Source of the DNA: JBJXFE01 sp046153875
GTDB lineage: Bacteria > Planctomycetota > Phycisphaerae > Phycisphaerales > UBA1924
DNA length: 64,000 nucleotides
Assembly: GCA_046153875.1 (NCBI GenBank)
Contig: JBJXFE010000065.1
Coordinates: 62,001 to 126,000, forward strand
Direction of reading: 5' to 3'
Positions 25,303 to 34,465 of this stretch are shown piece after piece. Position 1 is the stretch's first letter, and each line of letters opens with the position of its first letter. The notes under the pieces are model-generated. The model did not search any database, had not been told where the DNA came from, and worked only from the letters and a program-made list of their open reading frames with translations. The position numbers and the translations under genes were made by a program.

Positions 25303-27783
25303 TTACCGAGGCGGTATGCACCGCGCCGCGAGGTCGTCGAGCGCGGCACGACAAACGGCCGTGAGGCTTTCGCCGGGTGGGGGCCGTTCGGAAAGCAGAG
25401 CGATCGCCTCGCCAGCGACTCGTGCCGCGTCTTCGGTCCTGCCCTGAGCGAGAAGGCACTCCCCCAGCGTCATGGCCGCTTCGACGACATAGCGCTCCGT
25501 GCCCGTGGCCCCCGCGGCGGCGTGGGCCGCGGCATCGCGGAGGACCGACTCCGCCCGGGCCGATTCCGCCGCCCCCGCGAGGGTCCGGCCCAGCCCGATC
25601 CGCGCCTGCGTGGCCCACATATGCGTCGGTCCGACGCGCACGTCGATCACACGCACCGACTCTTCGAACAGCGCCACCGCCTCGTCGGTCTTCCCGCGAA
25701 GGGCGAGCACGCCCGCGAGGCGCGTCGTCTCGAACGCGACCTCGGGGTGGGTCCTGCCGTACGTGGTGCCCCACTCGTCGAGCACGTCACGCAGCAAGGC
25801 CTCGCCCTCGTCGAGGCGACCCGTGCCGAGCAAGACGCGAGCCAGGTTGCGACGCGCCCGGAGGATCGCGTAGGGATTGGATGATCCGCCGGCGTTGAAC
25901 AACTCCAGGGACCGCCGGATGTTCGGCTCGGCCTCCGCGAACCGCTCCTGCTCGATCTGCTCCAGCGCGATGTCGCGGTACAGCGCGGCCAGGTGCGGGC
26001 TGGCCTCTCCCCGCTCGCGGATGACGATGTCGCGGGCCCGGACGTATAGCGACTCCGCCTCGCCGAAGCGGCCCTCGTTGTCGAGCACGTTCGCCAGGTT
26101 GCCCAACGACGCGATCGTGTTCATATGCCCGACGCCGTACCGCCGCTCCCAGATCGCCAGGTTCCGGCGGTGGCATTGCTCGGCCTCGGCGAGCCGGCCC
26201 TGCATCTCGAGCACCCCGCCGAGGATGTTGAGCGCGCCCTGCGCCCCGACGCTCTCCGGACCGGCCGTCGCCTCGGCCAGCGCCAGCGAGCGGCGCACCT
26301 GCTCCTCGGCCTCGCGGTAGCGCCCCATCGCCCGATGGGACAGCGCGATCGTCCGGCGCAGATCCACCTCGACCTCGGGCTGGTCCTTCAGCCTTCCCGC
26401 GTCCATGTCGGCGACGGCGCGCGCCAGCACCTCCGCGACGTCGGGCCCGGATTCGTGCGCGCTCCCGGCGGCCTGGATGGTGCGCCGCAGGAACTGCGCG
26501 GCCGATTCGTGCCGACGCGATTCCTGCTGCGCGAGCACCGAGGCCTTCGTCGCTTCTTCGGCCGATGCGTCAGCGGCCCGGCGCGCGCGGGCCTCCTCCA
26601 CCCGGGCCGCCTCGGCCTGGACCAGCGCATCGTGCTCCCGCGCAAGGGATTGCTTCAGGTCGCTCCGCTCCCGGTTCAGGTTCACGGCGAGTGTCGTCAC
26701 CACGACGCCGAACGCGAGCGTGAGCACGAGCGCCGCCGCGACCGCCGCCGCCGCCGCGCGGTGCCGGCGCACCAGCTTGCGGAACCGATACGCGGCGCGA
26801 GGCGGGTGGGCGTGGACGGTTTCGCCGGCGAGGTAGCGGCGTGCGTCGTCGGCCAGCGCATCCGCGGACCGGTACCGCGACTCCGGCTCCGGCGCCATGG
26901 CCTTGAGCACGATCGCGTCGAGCTCGGCGTCGGCACGCGGCGTGCGCGACGATGGGCACGCCGGGTCGCCGCGCCGGATCGTCTCGAAGAGGGCCGCCAG
27001 ATCGCCCGACGGCTCGAACGGCAGCCGGTCGCACAGCACCTGGTAGAGCACAACGCCCAGCGAATACACGTCCGATCGAGTATCGACCCCGCCCCCGGCA
27101 CCGCCCCCACCGATCTGCTCCGGGGCGGCGTACACGGGTGTGCCCAGAAACGCGGACGACCGCGTGGCATGGGCCGGGGTCTCGCCGTTCGACCCGTCGT
27201 CCAGAAGTTTCGCGAGCCCGAAGTCGAGCACCCGGGGTTTGCCCCCTGCGTCCACGAGGATGTTCGACGGCTTCAGGTCGCGGTGGATCACGCCGCGCTG
27301 GTGCGCGTGCTGGACCGCGTCGCATACCTGGACGAAGACGGCCAGCGCGTCGGCGACCGGCCGCCCGCGGGCCCACGCGTCGATCGGCACGCCGTCGATC
27401 CATTCCATGAGCAGGGCGCGCTGCCCTTCGATCTCCTCCGTGCCGAACACGGTCACCACCCCGGGGTGACTCAGCGTGGCCAGCGACCGGACCTCGCGCT
27501 CGAAGCGGGCGCGCATCCCCGGGCTGGCGAACCGCCCCGCCCCGAGGCGCTTGATCGCGACGAAGCGGCCGGTGCCCGGCTGAACCGCTTTGTAGACACT
27601 GCCCTGCGCGCCGTGCCCCGCCTCGGCCAGCAGTTCGTAAGGCCCCAGCCGGCCCAAGCCCGGGCCGCCGGAGGTCGAACGCACGATGGACAGCCAGTCC
27701 TCCTCGGCCCGGTCGAACCCGAAGGCCGAGCGGAGGGCGGGGTCGTCGATCCGGCTCACGGCTTGACCCTCATCCAGCAGCAC
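25303..27783 (-). CDS. Transmembrane Ser/Thr protein kinase with tetratricopeptide repeats
   Basis: An 826-residue Pkn-type kinase. The kinase domain runs from about residue 47 (YELLAEAGHGAQGSVYKA, VAIKRL) through the catalytic loop HRDLKPSN, DFGLAKLL and PVYAAPEQ to about 325. A membrane helix follows (VAAALVLTLAFGVVVTTLAV, about 350-372), then a charged coiled-coil and ten or so TPR units (about 470-810) outside the membrane. It overlaps the ECF sigma factor gene just upstream by 14 bases. Sigma-kinase pairing is common in planctomycetes and suggests that the TPR domain senses a signal and the kinase affects sigma activity; that link is inferred. Confidence 0.92.
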   Translation of the reverse strand: MLLDEGQAVSRIDDPALRSAFGFDRAEEDWLSIVRSTSGGPGLGRLGPYELLAEAGHGAQGSVYKAVQPGTGRFVAIKRLGAGRFASPGMRARFEREVRSLATLSHPGVVTVFGTEEIEGQRALLMEWIDGVPIDAWARGRPVADALAVFVQVCDAVQHAHQRGVIHRDLKPSNILVDAGGKPRVLDFGLAKLLDDGSNGETPAHATRSSAFLGTPVYAAPEQIGGGGAGGGVDTRSDVYSLGVVLYQVLCDRLPFEPSGDLAALFETIRRGDPACPSSRTPRADAELDAIVLKAMAPEPESRYRSADALADDARRYLAGETVHAHPPRAAYRFRKLVRRHRAAAAAVAAALVLTLAFGVVVTTLAVNLNRERSDLKQSLAREHDALVQAEAARVEEARARRAADASAEEATKASVLAQQESRRHESAAQFLRRTIQAAGSAHESGPDVAEVLARAVADMDAGRLKDQPEVEVDLRRTIALSHRAMGRYREAEEQVRRSLALAEATAGPESVGAQGALNILGGVLEMQGRLAEAEQCHRRNLAIWERRYGVGHMNTIASLGNLANVLDNEGRFGEAESLYVRARDIVIRERGEASPHLAALYRDIALEQIEQERFAEAEPNIRRSLELFNAGGSSNPYAILRARRNLARVLLGTGRLDEGEALLRDVLDEWGTTYGRTHPEVAFETTRLAGVLALRGKTDEAVALFEESVRVIDVRVGPTHMWATQARIGLGRTLAGAAESARAESVLRDAAAHAAAGATGTERYVVEAAMTLGECLLAQGRTEDAARVAGEAIALLSERPPPGESLTAVCRAALDDLAARCIPPR

Positions 27784-28414
27784 CGGTGTCGTCCTCCTCG
27801 GCGATCTGCTGCGCGATCAGCTCCTCCATCCGGGCCTTGATGCGCTGACGGACCTTGTGCACCGCCTGGTCCGACATGCCGTACGCCGCTGCCAGCGACG
27901 CCACGGTCTCGCCCGCGACGCTCCGATCGAACAGTTCCACGCTCCGGACCTCGAAGGACTCGCGGATGGTGCGCATCGCCAGGCGGTAGTGGTGCGCGAT
28001 CCACTCTTCCTCCCAGGCGCGGGCGGCCTCCGGACTGGCGGCGCCGCCTCCGGTCCCCTCCGCCGGAGCCAAAGCCGCCTCCACACTGGTGTCTAGCGCC
28101 ACTTCCCGGCCGCGTGGACGCGCCGACCAGTTTGTGATGGCGTTGCGGGCGCACCGGAACAGGTAATCCCGGAACCGACCGCGACCGGGGTCGTAGACGA
28201 ACTTCGGCAGCGCCTTGACCAGATTCCCCAGGATGATCTGACAGACGTCCTCGGCGTCCGCCTGCTGCAGGCCCTGGCGACGGCAGAATCGCACGAGCAG
28301 CGGCCGGTACCGGGACTCGAACTCCGACCACGCCGCCGCGTCGCCGGGATCGCGAACCCGCGACAGCAGCGTGACCTGTGTCGCCTGCGTGATGTCGCCC
28401 CGGTCCGTCGCCAC
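27770..28414 (-). CDS. ECF-type RNA polymerase sigma factor
   Basis: A 214-residue sigma-70 family ECF factor. Region 2 is visible as WSEFESRYRPLLVRFCRRQGLQ, then DAEDVCQIILGNL and GRFRDYLFRCARN. Region 4 near the C-terminus is a helix-turn-helix (ETVASLAAAYGMSDQAVHKVRQRIK). A Gly/Ala-rich linker (about 108-132) separates them. It is upstream of and overlapping with the Ser/Thr kinase gene, and divergent from the collagen-like gene at 28584, which is a natural candidate target. Confidence 0.9.
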   Translation of the reverse strand: MATDRGDITQATQVTLLSRVRDPGDAAAWSEFESRYRPLLVRFCRRQGLQQADAEDVCQIILGNLVKALPKFVYDPGRGRFRDYLFRCARNAITNWSARPRGREVALDTSVEAALAPAEGTGGGAASPEAARAWEEEWIAHHYRLAMRTIRESFEVRSVELFDRSVAGETVASLAAAYGMSDQAVHKVRQRIKARMEELIAQQIAEEDDTGAAG

Positions 28415-28583
28415 GCCGGCTCCTTGGTGCAGCGGACCAGCATATCAGCCGCCACGGAATCTCCGGTCGTGGGATCGCGGCGATCATCGAATCGGAATCG
28501 AGTCTCGCGTCCAAGCGGGCGCTCCCCGGCGCTAGTCCCCCCTGACGCGCCGGACGGATGACGGCCGCGCGAAGGAGTCTCCC

Positions 28584-30332
28584 ATGACCCGGCATCTCCG
28601 ATTCACTCACCTCGCTCCCTGCATCGCGGTCGCGGCCGCGTTGGCCGCCGAGGCACTCGCGCAGAGCCCCGTGGGCACGTCGTTCACCTATCAGGGCGAG
28701 CTGCGATCCGCGGGCCAGCCGGTCCAGGGATCCATCGACCTGCGATTGCGCCTCTTCGACGCGCCCACGGCCGGGATCCAGATCGGAACCGAGCAGACGA
28801 TCAACAGCGTGGCGCTGACCGCGGGGCGGTTCGGCGTGGCGCCCGACTTCGGCGCGGGCGCGTTCAGCCAGGATGCGCGGTTCCTGGAGATTGATATCCG
28901 CAGCCCCGCCGGCTCGGGCTCGTTCGTCACGTTGTCACCGCGCCAGCGGATCAGCGCGGCACCCGTCGCCCAGTTCGCATTGGCGGGGAACCCCGGCCCA
29001 CAGGGCCCCACGGGGCCCCAGGGCCCGCAGGGCTCGACGGGGCCCGGCGGACCGGTAGGGCCCCAGGGGACAACTGGCGCGACGGGGTCCGCAGGACCAA
29101 CCGGGCCGACGGGCCCCATCGGTCCGACCGGGCCCGTGGGGCCCCCGGGCTCGCCGGGACCGACCGGCGTCTCGCCCTTCACGCTCAGCGGGCTCAACGC
29201 GGTGTACACCCAGGGCAGCGTCGGCATCGGAACGACCACACCCGAAGTGCCGCTGCACGTATTCGAAGGATCGGCCGGCACCATCACCGCCCAGAGCAAC
29301 GCCGGATTGGTTGTCGAGCGCAGCGGCAACAACTATCTGAACATTCTCTCGCCCGACGCGAATGAGAGCGGCGTGCTGTTCGGCCAGCCCACACTGGGCA
29401 ACGCGGCGGGCGCGATCATCTGGGACACCCCCGCGACGCCCAATGGACTGCAGTTCCGTACGAATGGCAATGTCACGAAGATGGTGGTTACCGATGTCGG
29501 TGATGTCGGCATCGGCACCACCGGACCCGAAGCGTCCCTGCACGTGCTGGACGGTTCAGCCGGGACCATCTCTGCAGGCACGAACGCGATCGCGGCGTTC
29601 GAGCGGAATGACCACGCCTTCGTCTACCTCTTGACGCCCGCGGCGAGCGCCAGCGGCGTGCACTTCGGCTCGCCCGCCGACGCCGAGGACGGGGGCATCG
29701 TGTACAACGCGCTTTCTCTGGCGCCGCAGTCAATGCAGTTCAGGACCAGCGGCAACATCAACCGCATGATCATCCGAGGCACGGGCGAAGTGGGCATCGG
29801 CACCAACTTCCCAACGGCGCGCCTGCACGTGGTCGGTGGGGCGGCGCACTTCGAGGACGGCATCACGATCCCCGTCACGACCCGGACGCTCAGCATCAAC
29901 GGGGCGGGCTTTGTGCCCGACCCCGGCACCGAGATCGACATGGGGTCGTCCGCGGGCCCCTATGTCAATGCCCCGGTCTTCGCACTGGACGGGACCACGA
30001 TCCGGGCCGCCGCCGCGGTCAACCTGCCCGACGGGGCCGTGGTGACGCAGTTCCGCGCCACCGTCTTCGATGGCGCCCCCGCTCAGAACATCACGGTGAC
30101 GCTGGTGCGCCGCAACCTGGATTCGTTCAACAGCGGGCTCACCACGATGGCATCGGTGACGAGCACGGGGTCGGGAGGAGGCCAGATCCTGACCGATTCG
30201 AGCATTGCCTCAGCGACCATCGACAACGACGTCTTCGCGTATTACGCCTACGTGCAGTGGAACAAGCAGGGCCTCGACCAGACCCTGGACGGCGTGCGCG
30301 TCACGTACACGATCGCCACGCCGCTGCCGTAA
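28584..30332 (+). CDS. Secreted collagen-like repeat protein
   Basis: A 582-residue exported protein with a signal peptide to about residue 27 (AAEALAQ). A conserved N-terminal domain (about 28-133: TSFTYQGELRSAGQPVQG, LEIDIRSPAGSGSFVTLSPRQ) is shared with the next gene. About 20 Gly-x-y triplets rich in GPT/GPQ follow (about 135-195), which would form a collagen-type triple helix. After that come three spaced copies of a VGIGTT-x-PE-x-x-LHV motif, the phage tail-fibre or trimeric-adhesin style head repeat, and a C-terminal beta domain. The ribosome site GAAGGAG is well placed. Probably a trimeric surface fibre; the role is inferred. Confidence 0.82.
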   Translation: MTRHLRFTHLAPCIAVAAALAAEALAQSPVGTSFTYQGELRSAGQPVQGSIDLRLRLFDAPTAGIQIGTEQTINSVALTAGRFGVAPDFGAGAFSQDARFLEIDIRSPAGSGSFVTLSPRQRISAAPVAQFALAGNPGPQGPTGPQGPQGSTGPGGPVGPQGTTGATGSAGPTGPTGPIGPTGPVGPPGSPGPTGVSPFTLSGLNAVYTQGSVGIGTTTPEVPLHVFEGSAGTITAQSNAGLVVERSGNNYLNILSPDANESGVLFGQPTLGNAAGAIIWDTPATPNGLQFRTNGNVTKMVVTDVGDVGIGTTGPEASLHVLDGSAGTISAGTNAIAAFERNDHAFVYLLTPAASASGVHFGSPADAEDGGIVYNALSLAPQSMQFRTSGNINRMIIRGTGEVGIGTNFPTARLHVVGGAAHFEDGITIPVTTRTLSINGAGFVPDPGTEIDMGSSAGPYVNAPVFALDGTTIRAAAAVNLPDGAVVTQFRATVFDGAPAQNITVTLVRRNLDSFNSGLTTMASVTSTGSGGGQILTDSSIASATIDNDVFAYYAYVQWNKQGLDQTLDGVRVTYTIATPLP

Positions 30333-30350
30333 CTCACGGGGAAGGGCACA

Positions 30351-32648
30351 ATGCGCACCTGCATCGTCAGACTCGTCGTTGGAGCGTGGGTGGCAACGTT
30401 CGCGCTCGGATCCACTTCTCTCGCTCAACCCACCGTCGGCACCGCGTTCAACTACCAGGGCGAGCTCCGATCCGGCGGCATGCCCGTCCAAGGCTCGATC
30501 GACGCACGGTTCCGGCTGTACGACGCCTCCGCCGGCGGCGGGCAGATCGGCCCCGAGCAGGTCCTCAACAGCGTGTCGCTCACCGCCGGCCGCTTCGGCG
30601 CGGCGGTCGATTTCGGCGCCGGTGCGTTCGGATCGGACGCGCGATTCCTCGAGATCGACGTGCGCAGCCCCGCGGGCTCGGGCTCGTTCGTGACGCTGTC
30701 GCCGCGCCAGAAGATCAGCGCGACCCCCGTGGCCCAGTACGCGCTCACGGGCAATCAGGGGCCCGCGGGACCGCAAGGGCCCGCGGGCACAACGGGAGCA
30801 ACCGGGCCGACCGGTCCGCAGGGTCCCGCAGGAATCCAGGGGCCCGTGGGCCCGATCGGCCCGCAGGGACTGGTCGGCGCAACAGGCCCTCAGGGCCCCA
30901 CAGGGGCCGCCGGTCCGGAAGGACCGCAGGGCCCGCCAGGCGTCGTCGCCGCGCCCCTGAACCTGACCGGCTCGAACTCGCTCGCGGTTATCCGCGGTGA
31001 GAACACGGCCACAGGCGCGGGCGCCGCGGGAGTGCGCGGCATCTCCTCCGCGGCCTCGGGCACGACCTCCGGCGTCGTCGGCTTGTCGGCGAGCACGAGT
31101 GGCACCGGCGTCCTGGGAGTCGCGACCTCGACCTCGCCCTTCGCGGGTACGTACGGCGGGCGATTCGAGATCGCGGCGCCGCTGGGCGCGGGCGTCTACG
31201 GCTGGGCCACGGCCACGAGCGGCGACAACTACGGCGGGTACTTCCAGAACGAGAGCGACACGGGCATCGGCGTCGCCGGCACCGCGTTCGCTCCGAACGG
31301 CGGGGCGATCGGAGGCCGCTTCATCAGCGAGAGCGACGCGGGCATGGGTGTCGTCGGCGCGGCCCACTCTCCCCTGGGGATCAACTACGGCGGTCACTTC
31401 TCGAGCGACAGCGCCTCGGGGCGCGGCGTGTACGGCGCGGCCAACGCCGACTCGGGCATCAACTTCGGCGGTTCGTTCGAGACGCTGAGCACATCCGGGC
31501 GCGGCGTGCGCGGCGCGGCCCTGGCCGCCACCGGCACGACGTACGGCGGGATCTTCTTCAACTCGAGCTCCGGGGGGTATGGCATCTACGCCGAGGCCCT
31601 CGCCGCCACGGGCACTACCGTCGGCATCCACGGACGCACGAACAGCACGTCCGGCACGGCGATCCAGGGCGTCGCGACCGCCGTCAGCGGCGCGACCGTC
31701 GCCGTCAGCGGCTCGACCGCCAGCACGGGCGGGGCGGGTGTCCAGGGCGCGGCGACCGCCGGGAGCGGTTCGACCGCTGGCGTCCGAGGCACCTCCGCGA
31801 GCAGCAACGGCGCGGGCGTACAGGGCGTGTCGACCGCCGGGAGCGGGCCCGCCGTGGGCGTCAGCGGCTCGTCCGCGAGTCCGTCCGGCGCGGGAGTCCA
31901 GGGCGTCTCAACCGCGGGGACCGGTGCCGCCGTCGGCGTGAGCGGGTCGAGCGCGAGCGCATCGGGCGCAGGGGTGCAGGGCGTTTCGACCGCGGGCAGC
32001 GGGCCGGCCGTCGGCACCAGCGGTTCGACCGCGAGCACGGAGGGCAAGGGTGTCCAGGGCGTCGCCGCCGCAGCGACGGGGACCACCTACGGCGTGCACG
32101 GCCAGGCGCTCAGCGCCGCGGGCTACGGCGTGTACTCGGAGGGCAACTCGGGCGCCAGCGGCACCAAGGCCTTTCGCATCGACCATCCCGAAGACCCGAC
32201 CCGCCGGTACCTCATTCACTACTCGGCCGAAAGCCCGGAGGTGATCAACTTCTACCGGGGCACGGTGACGCTCGACTCCACGGGCGCTGCCGTCGTCGAG
32301 CTGCCGGCGTACTTCGCCCGCATCAACACCGATCCCAGTTACCAGCTCACAGCGGTGGGCGCACCGATGCCCCTCCTCCACGTCGCGCGGAGGATCAGCA
32401 CCGGCGATCTGGCCGCAGGCGCCGCGGCCCGCCCCGGCGAGCCGGCCCCGATCTGCGCGTTCCGCATCGCCGGCGGCGTCCCCGGCGGCGACGTCTGTTG
32501 GCGCGTCGAGGCCGTCCGCAACGACGCCTGGGTGCGCCAGCGCGGCGCGCCGGTCGAAGTCGACAAGCAGGGCCTGGAGCGCGGCGCGTACCAGCACCCC
32601 GAGCTCTACGGGCAGCCACTCACGACATCCGGAAAGGGAATCCCGTGA
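30351..32648 (+). CDS. Secreted collagen-like protein with 26-residue tandem repeats
   Basis: A 765-residue paralogue of the preceding protein, 18 bases downstream. Signal peptide to about 25; shared N-terminal domain (FNYQGELRSGGMPVQG); collagen-like triplets at about 136-198. A long array of 26-residue repeats follows (about 224-600), each with a G-x-G-V-x-G core and a G-T/S-x-x-V-G-V-x-G core. The last six units (31653-32120) are nearly identical. The C-terminal domain (AFRIDHPEDPTRRYL, YRGTVTLDSTGAAVVELP, then GGDVCWRVEAVRNDAW and ERGAYQHPELYG) is one seen at the end of bacterial fibre-like proteins. It overlaps the next gene (GTGA). Confidence 0.82.
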   Translation: MRTCIVRLVVGAWVATFALGSTSLAQPTVGTAFNYQGELRSGGMPVQGSIDARFRLYDASAGGGQIGPEQVLNSVSLTAGRFGAAVDFGAGAFGSDARFLEIDVRSPAGSGSFVTLSPRQKISATPVAQYALTGNQGPAGPQGPAGTTGATGPTGPQGPAGIQGPVGPIGPQGLVGATGPQGPTGAAGPEGPQGPPGVVAAPLNLTGSNSLAVIRGENTATGAGAAGVRGISSAASGTTSGVVGLSASTSGTGVLGVATSTSPFAGTYGGRFEIAAPLGAGVYGWATATSGDNYGGYFQNESDTGIGVAGTAFAPNGGAIGGRFISESDAGMGVVGAAHSPLGINYGGHFSSDSASGRGVYGAANADSGINFGGSFETLSTSGRGVRGAALAATGTTYGGIFFNSSSGGYGIYAEALAATGTTVGIHGRTNSTSGTAIQGVATAVSGATVAVSGSTASTGGAGVQGAATAGSGSTAGVRGTSASSNGAGVQGVSTAGSGPAVGVSGSSASPSGAGVQGVSTAGTGAAVGVSGSSASASGAGVQGVSTAGSGPAVGTSGSTASTEGKGVQGVAAAATGTTYGVHGQALSAAGYGVYSEGNSGASGTKAFRIDHPEDPTRRYLIHYSAESPEVINFYRGTVTLDSTGAAVVELPAYFARINTDPSYQLTAVGAPMPLLHVARRISTGDLAAGAAARPGEPAPICAFRIAGGVPGGDVCWRVEAVRNDAWVRQRGAPVEVDKQGLERGAYQHPELYGQPLTTSGKGIP
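31653..32120 (+). repeat. Six 78-bp tandem repeats inside the collagen-like gene
   Basis: Six consecutive in-frame 78-base units encode the 26-residue motif beginning G-(A/T/K)-(G/A)-(V/I)-QG. Units three to five are the most alike in protein sequence (AGVQGVSTAG, then VG-x-SGS-x-AS). More divergent units of the same period continue upstream to about 31020. The contrast between divergent 5' units and similar 3' units points to recent expansion or homogenisation at the 3' end. Confidence 0.85.
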
Positions 32649-33046
32649 ACCGAATCATCGCGATCGCAGGTGTACTGGCGCTCGCCTCCTCCGCCGCGGC
32701 CCAGATGGGCCCCAGCCTCGACCTCACCTGGAACACCATCGACGGCGGCGGGGGCGTCTCCACCGGTGGCGGCTTCGAGCTGATCGGCTCGATCGGCCAG
32801 CCCGACGCGGGCGCCGCCGCCGGCGGCGGCTTCAGCCTCGCCGGTGGGTTCCTCGGCGGCGCCGGCGGCCCGCCGCCGTGCTACCCCGACTGCAACAACA
32901 GCGGCAGTCTGAGCGTCGCCGACTTCGGGTGCTTCCAGGGCAAGTACGTCCTCGGCGACCTCTACGCCGACTGCAACGGGAGCGGAGTCCTCAGCGTCGC
33001 CGACTTCGGGTGCTTCCAGGGCAAGTACGTGCTCGGCTGCCCGTAG
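32645..33046 (+). CDS. Small secreted protein with GC-type dockerin tail
   Basis: A 133-residue exported protein starting with GTG at 32645, overlapping the previous stop. Signal peptide (IIAIAGVLALASSAAAQ), a short Gly-rich body (TIDGGGGVSTGGGFELIGSI, AGGGFSLAGGFLGGAGG), then two tandem dockerin-like units (YPDCNNSGSLSVADFGCFQ and ADCNGSGVLSVADFGCFQ) ending in YVLGCP. The body resembles the short beta element that precedes secretion or anchoring tails in Phycisphaerae. It probably belongs with the two collagen-like proteins as a cell-surface component. Confidence 0.8.
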   Translation: MNRIIAIAGVLALASSAAAQMGPSLDLTWNTIDGGGGVSTGGGFELIGSIGQPDAGAAAGGGFSLAGGFLGGAGGPPPCYPDCNNSGSLSVADFGCFQGKYVLGDLYADCNGSGVLSVADFGCFQGKYVLGCP

Positions 33047-33109
33047 GCACGGGTGCTTTCGCCGGGAGGAAGGGATTCCGTTGCTTCGGCGGTGTGTTAT
33101 TCTGAGGCG

Positions 33110-34441
33110 ATGAGATCACCCACGATGCGTCGGGTTCTCCCCGGCCTGTTCCTGGCGGCGGCGGTCGCGCCCGCGATGGGTCAGGCGACATTCACGGGCG
33201 TCGGCGACCTCAAGGGCGGCGGCGAGTACAGCGAGGTGCTCGGCCTGAGCGGCGACGGTCAGACCGTGGTCGGCGCGAGCATTGTCGGCGGCTCCGGGTT
33301 CAGCCAGGTTTTCGGCGCGTTCCGGTGGACCGGCGCGGGGCTCGAGGCCGTGTACCAGAACCCGGCGGGCGAGAGCGTGCGGGCCCAGGCCGCGTCATTC
33401 AGCGGCGGCGTCATCGCGGGGTTCGCCGATTTCGGCTTCTTCAGCACGCTGGGCGTTCAGGCATTCATCTGGACGCCGTCCACCGGCGCATACCTCGTCG
33501 GCGACCTGCCCGGCGGCTCGTCGGGAGTCCCGCGCTCCTACGCCCGCGCCGTGTCCGCCGACGGCGCGGTCGTGGCGTGCATCGGCGAGTCCGTCGAGGG
33601 CACCGAGGCGTTCCGGTACGAAGTGGCCACGGGCGGCATGACCGGCCTGGGCGACCTCCCGGGCGGCCCCTTCGCGAGCTACGGGTACGGCATCTCCGCG
33701 GACGGCTCAACGATCGTCGGTCTTTCGCTCTCCGGGGCGCAGACGCAGGAGTCCTTCATGTGGCGCGAGGCGACCGGCATGGTCGGGCTTGGGTTCCTGC
33801 CCGTCGCCGCGGGCGGCGTGCAGTTCAGCCAGGCGACCGCCGCGAGCGCTGACGGCGCCGTCATCGTCGGCCAGAGCCGCACCGCCGTGTCCATCAACGC
33901 CAACGAGGCGTTCCGTTGGACTGAATCATCCGGGCTCGTCGGGCTCGGTGATCTGCCCGGCGGCGGATTCGACAGCATCGCCTTCGGCGTGTCGGCGGAC
34001 GGCTCAGTCATCGTCGGCCGGGCGAGCGTGGACCAGTTGCCGCCGTGCGGGATCTTCGGGTGCGGGAGCGCCGGGCGCGCGTTCATCTGGGACGCCGTCA
34101 ACGGCATGCGCGATCTGGAGGCGGTGCTTAGCGCCGCCGGTGCGACCACAGAGGGATGGGACCTGCAAGAAGCTCGCGCAGTGTCGGCGGACGGACGCAC
34201 GATCGCGGGCACGGGCCGGAATCCGACCGGTGCGTTCGAGGGCTGGGTCGCGTACTTCCCGCCGGAGCCGGTGTGCTACGCCGACTGCAATGTAAGCGGC
34301 ACCCTCACCGTCGCCGACTTCGGGTGCTTCCAGAGCACGTACGTCCTCGGCGACCTCTACGCCGACTGCAACGGGAGCGGCGCCCTCAGCGTTGCTGACT
34401 TCGGGTGCTTCCAGGGCAAGTACGTGCTCGGGTGTCCGTGA
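33110..34441 (+). CDS. Secreted HAF-repeat beta-propeller protein with GC-dockerin tail
   Basis: A 443-residue exported protein. ATG at 33110 is chosen because a signal peptide follows (LPGLFLAAAVAPAMGQ) and TGAGG precedes it; ATG at 33125 is also possible. The body is built of about six HAF-type repeats, each with an S-(A/G)-DG-x-x-(V/I)-VG core, an F-R/M-W element and a GLGDLPGG element. Two dockerin-like units close the protein (YADCNVSGTLTVADFGCFQ, ADCNGSGALSVADFGCFQ). A paralogue of the gene at 39011. Function unknown; extracellular location is well supported. Confidence 0.83.
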   Translation: MRSPTMRRVLPGLFLAAAVAPAMGQATFTGVGDLKGGGEYSEVLGLSGDGQTVVGASIVGGSGFSQVFGAFRWTGAGLEAVYQNPAGESVRAQAASFSGGVIAGFADFGFFSTLGVQAFIWTPSTGAYLVGDLPGGSSGVPRSYARAVSADGAVVACIGESVEGTEAFRYEVATGGMTGLGDLPGGPFASYGYGISADGSTIVGLSLSGAQTQESFMWREATGMVGLGFLPVAAGGVQFSQATAASADGAVIVGQSRTAVSINANEAFRWTESSGLVGLGDLPGGGFDSIAFGVSADGSVIVGRASVDQLPPCGIFGCGSAGRAFIWDAVNGMRDLEAVLSAAGATTEGWDLQEARAVSADGRTIAGTGRNPTGAFEGWVAYFPPEPVCYADCNVSGTLTVADFGCFQSTYVLGDLYADCNGSGALSVADFGCFQGKYVLGCP

Positions 34442-34465
34442 GCGGTCGGGCGCGGTGCGTGCCGA

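Noticed and set aside
31653..32120. CRISPR array
   Set aside because: The repeats are contiguous 78-base in-frame coding units with no spacers and no cas genes nearby.
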